From contig NZ_CP041969.1 in assembly GCF_014107495.1 (NCBI RefSeq), positions 930,001 through 994,000 of the forward strand: a stretch of 64,000 nucleotides of DNA, in the 5' to 3' direction. This document shows positions 52,647 to 60,965 of the stretch, one piece after another. The notes below the pieces were generated by a model, which did no database searches, was not told where the DNA came from, and saw nothing but the letters and a program-made list of their open reading frames with translations. Numbering within the stretch: position 1 is the first letter of the stretch; every line of letters begins with the position of its first letter. The position numbers and the translations under genes were made by a program. The DNA comes from Cohnella cholangitidis (lineage in GTDB: Bacteria > Bacillota > Bacilli > Paenibacillales > Paenibacillaceae).

Positions 52647-53843
52647 ATGTCGACGATCTTATTTATCAACGGTCCGGCTAGCGGCCATGTTTATCCGACA
52701 TTGGGAATCGTGGAGGAGCTCGTTGCCGAGGGGGAACGGGTGATCTACGTTTCAAGCGAGGAGTTTCGCAAACCCTTGGAAAGACTGGGGGCTACCTATA
52801 TCGCATACGAGAACTTTCTTGATCGGGAAGATCCCTTCAATACGCAGAGTTATTTGTCATTGGTGATTAAAATCTTATCCTCCTATGAGATTATTCTTCC
52901 ATGCATTCTTGATTTAACCCGGCGATTTTCTTTCGACTACGTCATTCATGATTCCATGTACGGTTGCGGGGAGATCGTCTCCGAATGGTTAGACGTTCCT
53001 TCCGTATCTACCTGTACTTCCTTTATCCACGCGGAACGATTAATGATAGAGAACAACCGGAGCAAGGAGAAATTCAAGGAGAATATGGGCTTGGTTAAAC
53101 AGTTCGCCTCGTTATCGCAAAAAATTCGCGCCAAATATAACATTCGGCGCAAGTTGGACATGAATCGCGTATTCTTCAACGAAGGCGACATTAATCTTGT
53201 ATTTACTTCCCGCAGCTTTCAACCTCGCGGCGAAACGATCGGTGACGCATACAAATTTATCGGTCCGAGCCTCTCGGACCGATTTCAACCCGCCGAACTC
53301 TCCATCGATTGGATTCCTGGAAGCAAAGTCGTCTATATCTCTATGGGGACGGTTTTTAATAACGTCATGGATTTCTATCAAACGTGCTTCGAAGCCCTAG
53401 CTTCATTTAACGGACAGGTAATATTGTCGGTTGGCCACCGAATCGATATCCGCTCTATCCGGGGGATACCGGATAACTTTACCGTGCTTTCGTTTGTTCC
53501 GCAGCTGCAAATCCTACAGCGCGCTCATCTATTTATTACCCATGGAGGTATGAATAGCGTGAACGAAGCCCTCTACCACGAAGTACCGTTAATCGTTATT
53601 CCGATGGCGGCGGACCAACCCATCGTCGGAGACAGGGTAGCCGAGCTCGGCGCGGGAATCAAGCTGGATAGAGACTCCCTAACCCCGGAATTGTTGCTTC
53701 GAAGCGTAAATGAAGTGCTGCATGACGAACGATACCGAAATAACTGTTCCATAATCGGGGAAAGCCTGCGTATCTGCGGAGGCCAGAAAAAAGCCATCGA
53801 GGAAATTCGGCATTTCAAACAGACGCATAAGATTACTAGTTGA
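52647..53843 (+). CDS. MGT-type (macrolide-family) glycosyltransferase
   Basis: A 398-residue GT-B enzyme of family GT1. FINGPASGHVYPTLGIVEEL carries the N-terminal catalytic His region. SKVVYISMGTVFNN and the C-terminal donor motif LFITHGGMNSVNEALYHEVP, followed by PMAADQ, match YjiC/MGT enzymes that glycosylate small acceptors with UDP-sugars. It is co-directional with the AraC gene. It may attach a sugar to the cluster product or inactivate it for self-resistance. AAAGGAG precedes the ATG. Confidence 0.85.
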   Translation: MSTILFINGPASGHVYPTLGIVEELVAEGERVIYVSSEEFRKPLERLGATYIAYENFLDREDPFNTQSYLSLVIKILSSYEIILPCILDLTRRFSFDYVIHDSMYGCGEIVSEWLDVPSVSTCTSFIHAERLMIENNRSKEKFKENMGLVKQFASLSQKIRAKYNIRRKLDMNRVFFNEGDINLVFTSRSFQPRGETIGDAYKFIGPSLSDRFQPAELSIDWIPGSKVVYISMGTVFNNVMDFYQTCFEALASFNGQVILSVGHRIDIRSIRGIPDNFTVLSFVPQLQILQRAHLFITHGGMNSVNEALYHEVPLIVIPMAADQPIVGDRVAELGAGIKLDRDSLTPELLLRSVNEVLHDERYRNNCSIIGESLRICGGQKKAIEEIRHFKQTHKITS

Positions 53844-54891
53844 TCGCTCCTATGCGATCTACCGGACGCTTCGCCTCCGGCAAATGTTCGATTAAACTCG
53901 TTAAAAGATCTATTTCTTTACTAATAAACGTGTCCATCCCGTCTATTACTTTCAGCAAAATGCTTTTTTGTTTCGTAGCGTTATATTTTAAAAGCAAATT
54001 GCAAAGCATAACCGATAATTTGTGGACTTCCGCGTAGTTCATGGAAAAGTTCAACGACTTATTCAAAAACCGGTTATTCTCCATGTACTCCAATCTGAGC
54101 AGCATTGCCTTCTTGTGGGTAACGAGAAAATAAAAACCGCGAACGTCTGCATCCGTTTGTAGGAGCGCGATTCGTTGTAAATAGGCTTTAAGTTTCTCAT
54201 AGACTTCCATGCCGAAAGAGAAATCCGAATCCGCTTGCGAGCAGCCGGAAATAAAGTCTTTGTACGGATCGGTGGAGTTTAAGTAGTGCTTTAATTGCAC
54301 AATGACATGATCAAGATTGAAATCGTATACGGCATCGGGCTGGTATTTCATCAGCAGAATATACTTGCTTGTATATAAATTCGAACCGACGTCGCGCTTT
54401 TCCTTATAGGCTTGTTCAAACTCCGAATAACCGATTTTTTCAAAACTGTATTTCCGATCCTTGAAATTATCCGCTGCATAAAGCGTATTTTCGCTGTCGT
54501 TATAACCGTATATCAAGGAATCGTGGACGAAATTATGATTTTTCCCGGACAAAGGAATGTATAAATGATTTAAGTGTACTCGGACATAGTGACCCAGCCG
54601 GATAGAATCTTTAATGAACTCCAATATATTTCCATTCCACTTCTCGTTAAGATTAATGATATCGGTAGATATGGCTTGCGTTTGAATCCAAGGGCAGTCC
54701 CAATACAAATGAGGTCTATAAAAATTAACGTAAGTTTCCATGTTGCCTGAGTATTGATTGCTGATTTGGATTAAATTGCTCATAAACCAAGGAATCGCGT
54801 TTTCGTAATTGGACAGAATCGAGAACTCATGGGCGATAGCCGAATAGGCGTTCAAGACGGGAATTTTCATCGGTAAAATCATTTCTTTCAT
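53836..54891 (-). CDS. BtrH-like protein 3, lacking the expected catalytic Cys
   Basis: A 351-residue protein with the same block order as the other two BtrH-like proteins: His123 in NHNFVHDSLIYGY and Asp141 in LYAADNF. At the N-terminus, where they have LLDCYASVL or CFASCVLTY, this one has VLNAYSAIA, with Ala15 in the Cys position. It may be a non-catalytic partner or use a different mechanism. The gene is visibly AT-richer than its neighbours, hinting at a separate origin. It overlaps the glycosyltransferase stop by 8 bases, converging. ATG 54891 with GGGGTGG upstream is preferred to 54906. Confidence 0.6.
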   Translation of the reverse strand: MKEMILPMKIPVLNAYSAIAHEFSILSNYENAIPWFMSNLIQISNQYSGNMETYVNFYRPHLYWDCPWIQTQAISTDIINLNEKWNGNILEFIKDSIRLGHYVRVHLNHLYIPLSGKNHNFVHDSLIYGYNDSENTLYAADNFKDRKYSFEKIGYSEFEQAYKEKRDVGSNLYTSKYILLMKYQPDAVYDFNLDHVIVQLKHYLNSTDPYKDFISGCSQADSDFSFGMEVYEKLKAYLQRIALLQTDADVRGFYFLVTHKKAMLLRLEYMENNRFLNKSLNFSMNYAEVHKLSVMLCNLLLKYNATKQKSILLKVIDGMDTFISKEIDLLTSLIEHLPEAKRPVDRIGAIN

Positions 54892-54982
54892 TATTGACCA
54901 CCCCACTTTAATATTTGTAAATAAAGACTATACGGAACTATTTTACTCTATCTTGGTAAAATTTTCATTTTAAGAATAGTTA

Positions 54983-55024
54983 AAGAGCCACCCCTTAAGC
55001 CTAAGCTTAGCGGGATGGCTCTTT
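54983..55024. terminator. Terminator of the YutE-like gene
   Basis: AGAGCCA(C/T)CCC arms pair across a loop containing TAAGCTTA; T runs are seen on both sides (TTTT on plus, TTTAA on minus). Confidence 0.75.
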
Positions 55025-55042
55025 TGGAAACGGATTAAACGG

Positions 55043-55465
55043 CTAGATCAATTCTTTTTGCAAGTACGCTTCTACCTGATCGGAGAATCCCATTAACACC
55101 CTAGGAAGCTCGGCGGTCAGCGGATGCAATTCGCTTCGCTGCCAACGTTCGTATTCTTGAACGAGCGTCTTGCGCAATAAGACGAGCCGGCGCAACGGTT
55201 CGGCTATCTCAGTCGTAATGACGCCTTCTCCGGCTATTATTTCGATGATATCCTCATAGCTGCTCGCATCCCGCATAATGAATCCGTCAATCAACGCGTG
55301 CCCGACATCGGTCACGATTTCAGCGGCCAGATGAAGCGCGCGCTCTTGCGCCAACCCTTCGATCAGGCCTCCTTGCCAGGACACCGTCGAAGCGGATAAC
55401 GCTTGAGCGAGCTCCGGCAAACACGCCAGACGGCTGCGGATGCTTCCGACGTTCACGTCATACAT
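55043..55465 (-). CDS. DUF86/HepT-like protein (YutE-like)
   Basis: A 140-residue all-helical protein with EIVTDVGHALIDGF and LRRLVLLRKTLVQEY. HepT toxins carry R-x4-H-x-Y; here the stretch reads RKTLVQEY, with Gln in the His position. No MntA-like nucleotidyltransferase antitoxin gene is adjacent. It is therefore probably a domesticated YutE-type protein rather than an active toxin. AAGGGGG precedes the ATG. Confidence 0.75.
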   Translation of the reverse strand: MYDVNVGSIRSRLACLPELAQALSASTVSWQGGLIEGLAQERALHLAAEIVTDVGHALIDGFIMRDASSYEDIIEIIAGEGVITTEIAEPLRRLVLLRKTLVQEYERWQRSELHPLTAELPRVLMGFSDQVEAYLQKELI

Positions 55466-55483
55466 TGGTGAACGGCCCCCTTG

Positions 55484-55621
55484 TCATTTCTTCTTGCTTC
55501 TGCCTCTGCGCTTCAGCCACACGACCATCACGACGGCACTGATCAAGATGAGGATCGTGTAGGTCGCCATCTGATACACGTCCCCCATATTGGAAGGATC
55601 TTTCTCCACTAACATTCTCAT
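55484..55621 (-). CDS. Small membrane protein, 45 aa
   Basis: A short open frame MRMLVEKDPSNMGDVYQMAT, then a hydrophobic segment (about residues 20-35, YTILILISAVVMVV) and a strongly basic tail KRRGRSKKK. It fits snugly between the Dabb gene (stop 55623) and the YutE-like gene (start 55465), all on the minus strand. Single-pass topology with the basic tail inside is expected. Function unknown; the ribosome site (GAGAG) is weak. Confidence 0.55.
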   Translation of the reverse strand: MRMLVEKDPSNMGDVYQMATYTILILISAVVMVVWLKRRGRSKKK

Positions 55622-55622
55622 C

Positions 55623-55910
55623 TTAGCTCTCGTAATCAAGGCTTACTGATGCTTCGCGATAGATCATCATGTGCTCGATAACTTTCTTGTGCACGGGGTG
55701 CACTTGATAGGCTTGCAAATCTTCCATGGAATCGAACTTCGTGTATAAGGCGATATCGTAAGAACGGTCGGAGTGAAGCACGTCCGTTCCGACTTCCAGA
55801 TGGCGGAGAACGTCGATCTTGCCTTCCATGTCGCGAAGAACTTGCGCCGTGCGTTCAACGCTTTCCGGACTGCGGTCTTTCATTTTGAAAAGGACGATAT
55901 GAGTAATCAT
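55623..55910 (-). CDS. Dabb-family (stress-responsive alpha/beta barrel) protein
   Basis: A 95-residue protein MITHIVLFKMKDRSPESVER with the Dabb pattern YDIALYTKFDSMEDLQAYQ and VHPVHKKVIEHM. These dimeric ferredoxin-like proteins are often stress-induced; their reaction is mostly unknown. The frame is open to 56009, but ATG 55910 begins the conserved fold and has GGAATGGG upstream. Confidence 0.85.
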   Translation of the reverse strand: MITHIVLFKMKDRSPESVERTAQVLRDMEGKIDVLRHLEVGTDVLHSDRSYDIALYTKFDSMEDLQAYQVHPVHKKVIEHMMIYREASVSLDYES

Positions 55911-55998
55911 TTTTTCCCATTCCTTTCTTATCATGAGGATTTGGAGCGTCGTGCATACTACCCGTAACGTAATAAAGAAGGGAGTCACATGAACCATT

Positions 55999-56250
55999 AT
56001 GCGTCGCACTTTAACGATAGCATGTACTCTGATCGGCGTTGCACTATGCCTTTTTAATGTGACCGGCTACGACCCCCACAATTTATTCCTGATGATGTTT
56101 AGCGTCCCGATGTGGTTCGTCGAAGTGTTTACCGATCTCCATAGGGTAAATATATGGTTTATGTACGCATTGACGGTGTTGAGCTGGGCGCTCATCGGAT
56201 ATTTAGGCGACCTAGGGATCGCGAGAATCCGGACCTGGAAACATCTCTGA
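55999..56250 (+). CDS. Small conserved membrane protein, 83 aa
   Basis: Two to three hydrophobic segments (TIACTLIGVALCLFNVTG, FLMMFSVPMWFVEVF and YALTVLSWALIGYLGDL). No recognised domain. It is divergent from the Dabb gene and ends before a hairpin at 56285-56307. The coding frame shows no competing longer frame, but there is no clear ribosome binding site. Confidence 0.55.
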   Translation: MRRTLTIACTLIGVALCLFNVTGYDPHNLFLMMFSVPMWFVEVFTDLHRVNIWFMYALTVLSWALIGYLGDLGIARIRTWKHL

Positions 56251-56284
56251 GGCGAATGCCGCGCACGGAACGGAATAACGGGAA

Positions 56285-56307
56285 AAAGGAGCCCTTACGG
56301 CTCCTTT
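56285..56307. terminator. Bidirectional terminator between converging genes
   Basis: AAAGGAGCC and GGCTCCTTT pair around CTTAC. The minus strand continues with TTTTT. Confidence 0.75.
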
Positions 56308-56338
56308 CCTATCCCAAATGGCGAGGCCGTCCGAAACG

Positions 56339-56719
56339 TTACTCGACGATTAATTTCGAGACCATATCTCCGTGGCCTTGACCGCACATGATGCTGCAAT
56401 GCATCTCGTAAGTGCCCGGTTTGTCGAATGTCACTTCGGTCTCCGGCGCGTCTTTGCTAAGCTCGATATCAAGTCCGACGATTTCGACGCCGTGGTTACC
56501 AAGCGTATTGGAGAATTTCACTTTGTAGTTCGTTCCCGCTTTAACATGATATTCGGCTTCGTCGAAACTAAAGTTAGTCGCTTTGATTTTAAGCAACTCT
56601 TGGCCTTCTTTTAGTTCGGATGCCTCATCCTTCGGTTTCTCGGGCAATCCGGTCGCCAACAAGTATACCCCCATTGCGCACGCGATCGTGATCAAAGTGG
56701 ACAAAACCCATTTATGCAT
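56339..56719 (-). CDS. Membrane-anchored CuA-type cupredoxin (cytochrome oxidase subunit II-like domain)
   Basis: A 126-residue protein: one N-terminal membrane segment (about residues 6-24), then a cupredoxin barrel with LGNHGVEIVGLDI (His ligand) and MHCSIMCGQGHGDM (Cys, Cys, His, Met). This Cys-x3-Cys-x3-His-x2-Met set is the binuclear CuA site of COX subunit II. Without the two-helix subunit II N-terminus or other oxidase genes nearby, it is a stand-alone copper electron carrier or copper chaperone. Confidence 0.8.
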   Translation of the reverse strand: MHKWVLSTLITIACAMGVYLLATGLPEKPKDEASELKEGQELLKIKATNFSFDEAEYHVKAGTNYKVKFSNTLGNHGVEIVGLDIELSKDAPETEVTFDKPGTYEMHCSIMCGQGHGDMVSKLIVE

Positions 56720-56876
56720 CGTCTGCTCCCCTGCTTCCTACAAATTGTCTACCTCATATTTTACCTAATACAAGCATTTGAACTCAAGCACTAGTCTGAA
56801 GAGATTCGTTAACTTTTTATACTTTTGACAAATTGATGAACTTCTTAAGCGATCCCTTAATGATTTTACACTATTT

Positions 56877-58301
56877 TTAGTCTAAATTCCGAAAATCGCT
56901 AGGAATCTTGCGCGCGACCCCGCTGCGTATCGCTTCCTGCACGACCGCCCTGCGGACGGCGGGTACGACTTTGTCGTTGAAAACGCTCGGGATGATGTAC
57001 TCTTCGTTTAATTCCTCGTCCGTCACGATAGACGCGATGGCATGCGCGGCGGCAAGCTTCATCGATTCGCTGATCGTGCTTGCCCGGGCATCGAGAGCCC
57101 CGCGGAATATACCGGGGAACACCAGCACGTTGTTCAGCTGATTCGGATAATCGGAACGCCCGGTCGCGTATACGCGCACGTACGGTCCGGCTTCTTCGGG
57201 AGTAATTTCCGGGTCCGGGTTCGCCATGGCGAAAACGATAGGATCCGGCCTCATTTTCCGGACGTCCGCGTTACTCAGTAGTCTTGGCCTAGACAGCCCA
57301 ATGAATACGTCGGCTCCTTCGATGACGTCGGATAATCGTCCTTTTTCATTGCGAGGATTCGTAACGGCGGCAAATTCGTTCCAAGCTTGATTCTCGTAAT
57401 GAGTATCTCGATGAATCGCGCCGTCTTTGTCAACGCCTACGAGATGGGTCACGCCGGCTGCCAAGAGCATACGGGAACAAGCGACTCCCGCCGCGCCGAT
57501 GCCGCAAACGACGACTTTTATGTCTCCGATCGCCTTTCCGACGATTTTTAACGCGTTAATCAGCCCCGCTAACAGCACGACGGCCGTGCCGTGCTGGTCA
57601 TCGTGGAATACGGGAATATCGAGCTGTTCTTTTAGTCGGCGTTCGATGTCGAAGCATCTCGGCGACGAGATGTCTTCCAGATTAATACCGCCGAACGTCG
57701 GGGCAAGCGCTTTGACGATGGCGATTATTTCTTCCGGGTCTTTCGTATCCAGACAGATCGGGAAAGCGTCTACGTCGGCGAGTTCTTTGAATAACATCGC
57801 TTTCCCTTCCATGACGGGCATCGCCGCGTGCGGTCCGATGTCCCCCAGACCGAGAACCGCAGTTCCGTCGGATACGACCGCAACCGTATTGCGGCGAATC
57901 GTCAACGAATGGGCTTTGTTGATATCGTCCCGGATCGCCAAACATACTTTCGCTACGCCGGGCGTATAGACTCGGGATAAGTCGTCGCGGTTTTTGATCG
58001 GCACCTTCGATTTCACTTGAATTTTCCCGCCTAAATGCAGCAAGAAAGTCCGATCGGATACGTTCACGAGGTGGATGCCCTTCATGGCGCTTACGGCCCC
58101 GCTTAAAGTTTCGACGACCGATGGCTCGACTACGCTTACCGTAAGATCGCGAATTTCCGTCTTGCGGCCGGGCTGGATGACGTCAATCGCTACGATGTCT
58201 CCGCCTTGTTGTCCGATTAAAGATACAAGCTCACCGAAAGTAACCGCCTGCTTGTCCATTTCAACGCGAAGTATGACGCTCGTTCCGCCTTCCAATCTCA
58301 T
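56877..58301 (-). CDS. NAD-dependent malic enzyme with N-terminal ACT domain
   Basis: The 474-residue protein has an ACT-like regulatory domain at about residues 10-85 (VILRVEMDKQAVTFGELVSL), then the malic enzyme core: VYTPGVAKVCLAI (Tyr), VVSDGTAVLGLGDIGPHAAM, FGGINLEDISSPRCFDIE (metal-binding Glu-Asp), PVFHDDQHGTAVV and the NAD fold VVCGIGAAGVACSRML. It decarboxylates malate to pyruvate. The ACT domain suggests control by an amino acid or similar ligand. Confidence 0.94.
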   Translation of the reverse strand: MRLEGGTSVILRVEMDKQAVTFGELVSLIGQQGGDIVAIDVIQPGRKTEIRDLTVSVVEPSVVETLSGAVSAMKGIHLVNVSDRTFLLHLGGKIQVKSKVPIKNRDDLSRVYTPGVAKVCLAIRDDINKAHSLTIRRNTVAVVSDGTAVLGLGDIGPHAAMPVMEGKAMLFKELADVDAFPICLDTKDPEEIIAIVKALAPTFGGINLEDISSPRCFDIERRLKEQLDIPVFHDDQHGTAVVLLAGLINALKIVGKAIGDIKVVVCGIGAAGVACSRMLLAAGVTHLVGVDKDGAIHRDTHYENQAWNEFAAVTNPRNEKGRLSDVIEGADVFIGLSRPRLLSNADVRKMRPDPIVFAMANPDPEITPEEAGPYVRVYATGRSDYPNQLNNVLVFPGIFRGALDARASTISESMKLAAAHAIASIVTDEELNEEYIIPSVFNDKVVPAVRRAVVQEAIRSGVARKIPSDFRNLD

Positions 58302-58368
58302 GAATCCCTCATCCTCCCTAACCCGAAGGTATCTGATAAGTATGATTATATCCTGAGTTGCGCCAAAA

Positions 58369-58415
58369 CAAAAAAACCGGACCTCATCGCCACTATAGAG
58401 CGTGATAGTCGGTTT
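58369..58415 (-). terminator. Terminator of the holin-like gene
   Basis: AAACCG(A)C and GTCCGGTTT form the outer stem, with a CTATC/GATAG-like inner pairing. The minus strand continues with seven T. Confidence 0.6.
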
Positions 58416-58428
58416 GGCAAGCTTAAGA

Positions 58429-58863
58429 TTACGTTGTCGGGGGATCAGGCTTGTCCTCGCCTTTCTCCTTGGATTCTCCCGCTCGGTCTCTAAGCACGAG
58501 CACGATCTTCTTCAATCGGTCGGGCAACGGAAGGCCCAACCTCCCGTAATTCTCGATGATGGAGAGCAACTCGTTCATGATATAGAAGAAAACGGCGCTT
58601 CCCATAACGACATCTACGCTAAGCAGCAGATCCAACCGGTGCGCGATAATGAGAACAAGCAATATAAGAGCCTTCTTGAACAAACCCCAAAAGCCGATGT
58701 TGCTGTTTAATCCGCTGCCGTCCTTGATCGCGGCCGTCACGCCCGTAATATAGTCTATCGCCATCAAGACGAGCAGAAAAGTTAGCGTTTCGCTCCAAAT
58801 GCCGAAAGAGAAGGAAATCGCCGCTCCTAGTAACGCGCATACGGCACCGAGTTGTATTTGCAA
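58429..58863 (-). CDS. Phage holin family 4 (toxin secretion/phage lysis) protein
   Basis: A 144-residue membrane protein with three to four hydrophobic segments and the family signature LVLMAIDYITGVTAAIKDGS followed by LNSNIGFWGLFKKAL. The C-terminus is charged (GESKEKGEDKPDPP). Related proteins are TcdE/BhlA-like. No endolysin, portal or integrase is adjacent, so it is a solitary chromosomal homologue, possibly linked to cell lysis or protein release. Confidence 0.82.
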   Translation of the reverse strand: MQIQLGAVCALLGAAISFSFGIWSETLTFLLVLMAIDYITGVTAAIKDGSGLNSNIGFWGLFKKALILLVLIIAHRLDLLLSVDVVMGSAVFFYIMNELLSIIENYGRLGLPLPDRLKKIVLVLRDRAGESKEKGEDKPDPPTT

Positions 58864-58973
58864 TTGTTGTTCCTCCTCGGTTAATCAGATTTATTCAATA
58901 GCTTATTCCGAAGTGGACAAGACGGGAACGGTGTATTGCCGATCGGCACGCAACTAATAAATCGCGCGCAAGC

Positions 58974-59003
58974 AGAAGAGCCCCGGTCTCTCGGGGCTCT
59001 TCT
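58974..59003. other. Perfect hairpin downstream of the GH13 gene
   Basis: AGAAGAGCCCC and GGGGCTCTTCT form an 11-bp stem with an 8-base loop. Neither strand has a T tract, so it may stabilise mRNA or terminate inefficiently. The rest of 58864-59144 shows nothing else. Confidence 0.55.
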
Positions 59004-59144
59004 ACGAAAATGATGAATAGTGTCGACGACAGGGGGTGCCGCCTACTTTATGATGCAATCCTTCAAACTTCATTGTACACGAGCCTATAATGAAGAACCC
59101 GTGTCGGGGGGGAATGACGTTCGAGGCTTACTTCTTGACATAGG

Positions 59145-60935
59145 TTAAACGAGGGAAAATAACACAATGGACGCACCGTAAGGCGGCAACGTGCACGATC
59201 CTATCCCATTGCTCCACTCCCAATCGCGGGAGCCGAACAACGGTACGAGTTTCTGCGCTCCAATCCCTTTGGGAGCATCCAATCTCAACTTCCGCTCGTT
59301 CGGGCTGTTGTTCAGCACGATCCCTATCATTTGATCCGCGAGGTAGCGAATAAATCCTAACGTATTGTCGGCTTCTTCAACGAACCACATTTGAAACTCG
59401 CCTTCGCGCAACGCCGGATATTCCTTTCTCAGGGCGATCAACTGCTTGTAATGCGCATGGATCGTCGCGTTCTGGTTTGCCTCGTCCCATATCATCGGTT
59501 TGCGGCACACCGGATCTTCGCCGCCTGTCATGCCTACCTCATCGCCGTAATAGATCATCGGCATTCCCGTATAAGTCAATTGGAACATAGCCGCGAGCTT
59601 AAGCCGAGCGATCTCTTGTTTCTCGTGCCATCCCCAGACGCTCTTGGTGCAAGCCGTAAGGAATCGTTCGGTATCGTGGCTGCCGATTAGGTTGAACATG
59701 GCCGAATTAGCCGAATCCGTGTATTGCATGCGGATCGATTCGATTTGGCCGGCGAAAGCGCGTGCCGTTGTTCTCTGCTCCGCGAAAAAACCGATCACCG
59801 CGTCCCGAAACAGATAATTCATGACGCCGTCGAATTGATCGCCTCTGAGCCAAGCTCCGGATTGATGCATGATTTCGCCTACCAACAGCAGCTCACGGTC
59901 GATCCCTTTGATCTCTTGTCGCAGACGCCGCCAAAAGCTATGGTCGATCTCATTGGCAACGTCGAGTCTCCACCCGTCGATTCCAATCTCTCTGATCCAG
60001 TATTTGGCTACGTCCAGCATATATTGAACGACTTCCGGATTGCTCGTATTCAGCTTCGGCATGGACGGGGAAAGAATGCCGAATGACTCATAGCTTGGCT
60101 CCGGGCTTTGGACGACTGGGAAGCGGTCGATAAAAAACCAGTCCTTATATTTCGAATCCGCGCCGTTCTTCACGACGTCCTGGAAAGCAAAGAACCGATC
60201 GCCGGAATGGTTGAACACCGCATCGAGCACGACCTTCATATTCAGCGCATGCGCCTCGTCTACTACTCTTCTAATATCCTCGAGTTGCCCGAAATGAGAA
60301 TCGATAGAATAGTAGTCCGAAGTATCATATTTGTGATGGGACGGCGATTCGAAGACGGGGGTTAAATACAGAACGTTAACGCCTAAATCGTGAAGGTAAG
60401 GCAGTTTCTCGAATAATCCTTGAAGATCTCCCCCATAGAAGCTGGTGCTCTCCGGATCTTCAGATGAAGTCCAGCTTCTGACGCCCGCAGGGTCGATAGC
60501 CGGATTTCCGTTCGCGAATCTCTCCGGGAAGATCTGATAGACAACCGCATCCCGAACCCATGTCGGTGGACCGCCTTCGTACGCCGCCAAGACGGAAGCG
60601 CAATGAAAATACCCGGCCGCTTGGCGATTGTCCGACACGCCGTATTCTCCGCACCACGCTTGAGATCCGTCAAATCCCGTCAAGAGGAATTGGTATCGGA
60701 TTCTTTTAGTCGGCGAGTAGACGACGCCTTCGAAATAATCGTGGAGTTCGGTCGTGGCGACCAGGTCTAGCTTAACGGCGTCGCCGGCACCCGGAGGTTT
60801 GTACCGATCCGAATGAAGCAGCGCGCAATGACAGACGTCGCCTCGTTTGGCGCGAATACGTATCTTCACTTCGTGTTTGCCGATCGTGAAGAGATAAGGA
60901 ATATCGTTAATATGATAGATAGCTTCCTTTTGCAT
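59145..60935 (-). CDS. GH13 alpha-glycosidase (neopullulanase/cyclomaltodextrinase type)
   Basis: The 596-residue enzyme has an N-terminal beta domain (about 1-120) typical of GH13 subfamily 20, then the barrel with VVLDAVFNHSG (region I), GWRLDVANEID (nucleophile Asp, region II), LLVGEIMH (acid/base Glu, region III) and LIGSHDTERF (region IV). No signal peptide, so it works in the cytoplasm on maltodextrins or cyclodextrins imported by the adjacent transporter. It ends the maltodextrin operon. Confidence 0.93.
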   Translation of the reverse strand: MQKEAIYHINDIPYLFTIGKHEVKIRIRAKRGDVCHCALLHSDRYKPPGAGDAVKLDLVATTELHDYFEGVVYSPTKRIRYQFLLTGFDGSQAWCGEYGVSDNRQAAGYFHCASVLAAYEGGPPTWVRDAVVYQIFPERFANGNPAIDPAGVRSWTSSEDPESTSFYGGDLQGLFEKLPYLHDLGVNVLYLTPVFESPSHHKYDTSDYYSIDSHFGQLEDIRRVVDEAHALNMKVVLDAVFNHSGDRFFAFQDVVKNGADSKYKDWFFIDRFPVVQSPEPSYESFGILSPSMPKLNTSNPEVVQYMLDVAKYWIREIGIDGWRLDVANEIDHSFWRRLRQEIKGIDRELLLVGEIMHQSGAWLRGDQFDGVMNYLFRDAVIGFFAEQRTTARAFAGQIESIRMQYTDSANSAMFNLIGSHDTERFLTACTKSVWGWHEKQEIARLKLAAMFQLTYTGMPMIYYGDEVGMTGGEDPVCRKPMIWDEANQNATIHAHYKQLIALRKEYPALREGEFQMWFVEEADNTLGFIRYLADQMIGIVLNNSPNERKLRLDAPKGIGAQKLVPLFGSRDWEWSNGIGSCTLPPYGASIVLFSLV

Positions 60936-60965
60936 AATGCGGTAGCTCCTTGAGGCGAAATGGAT

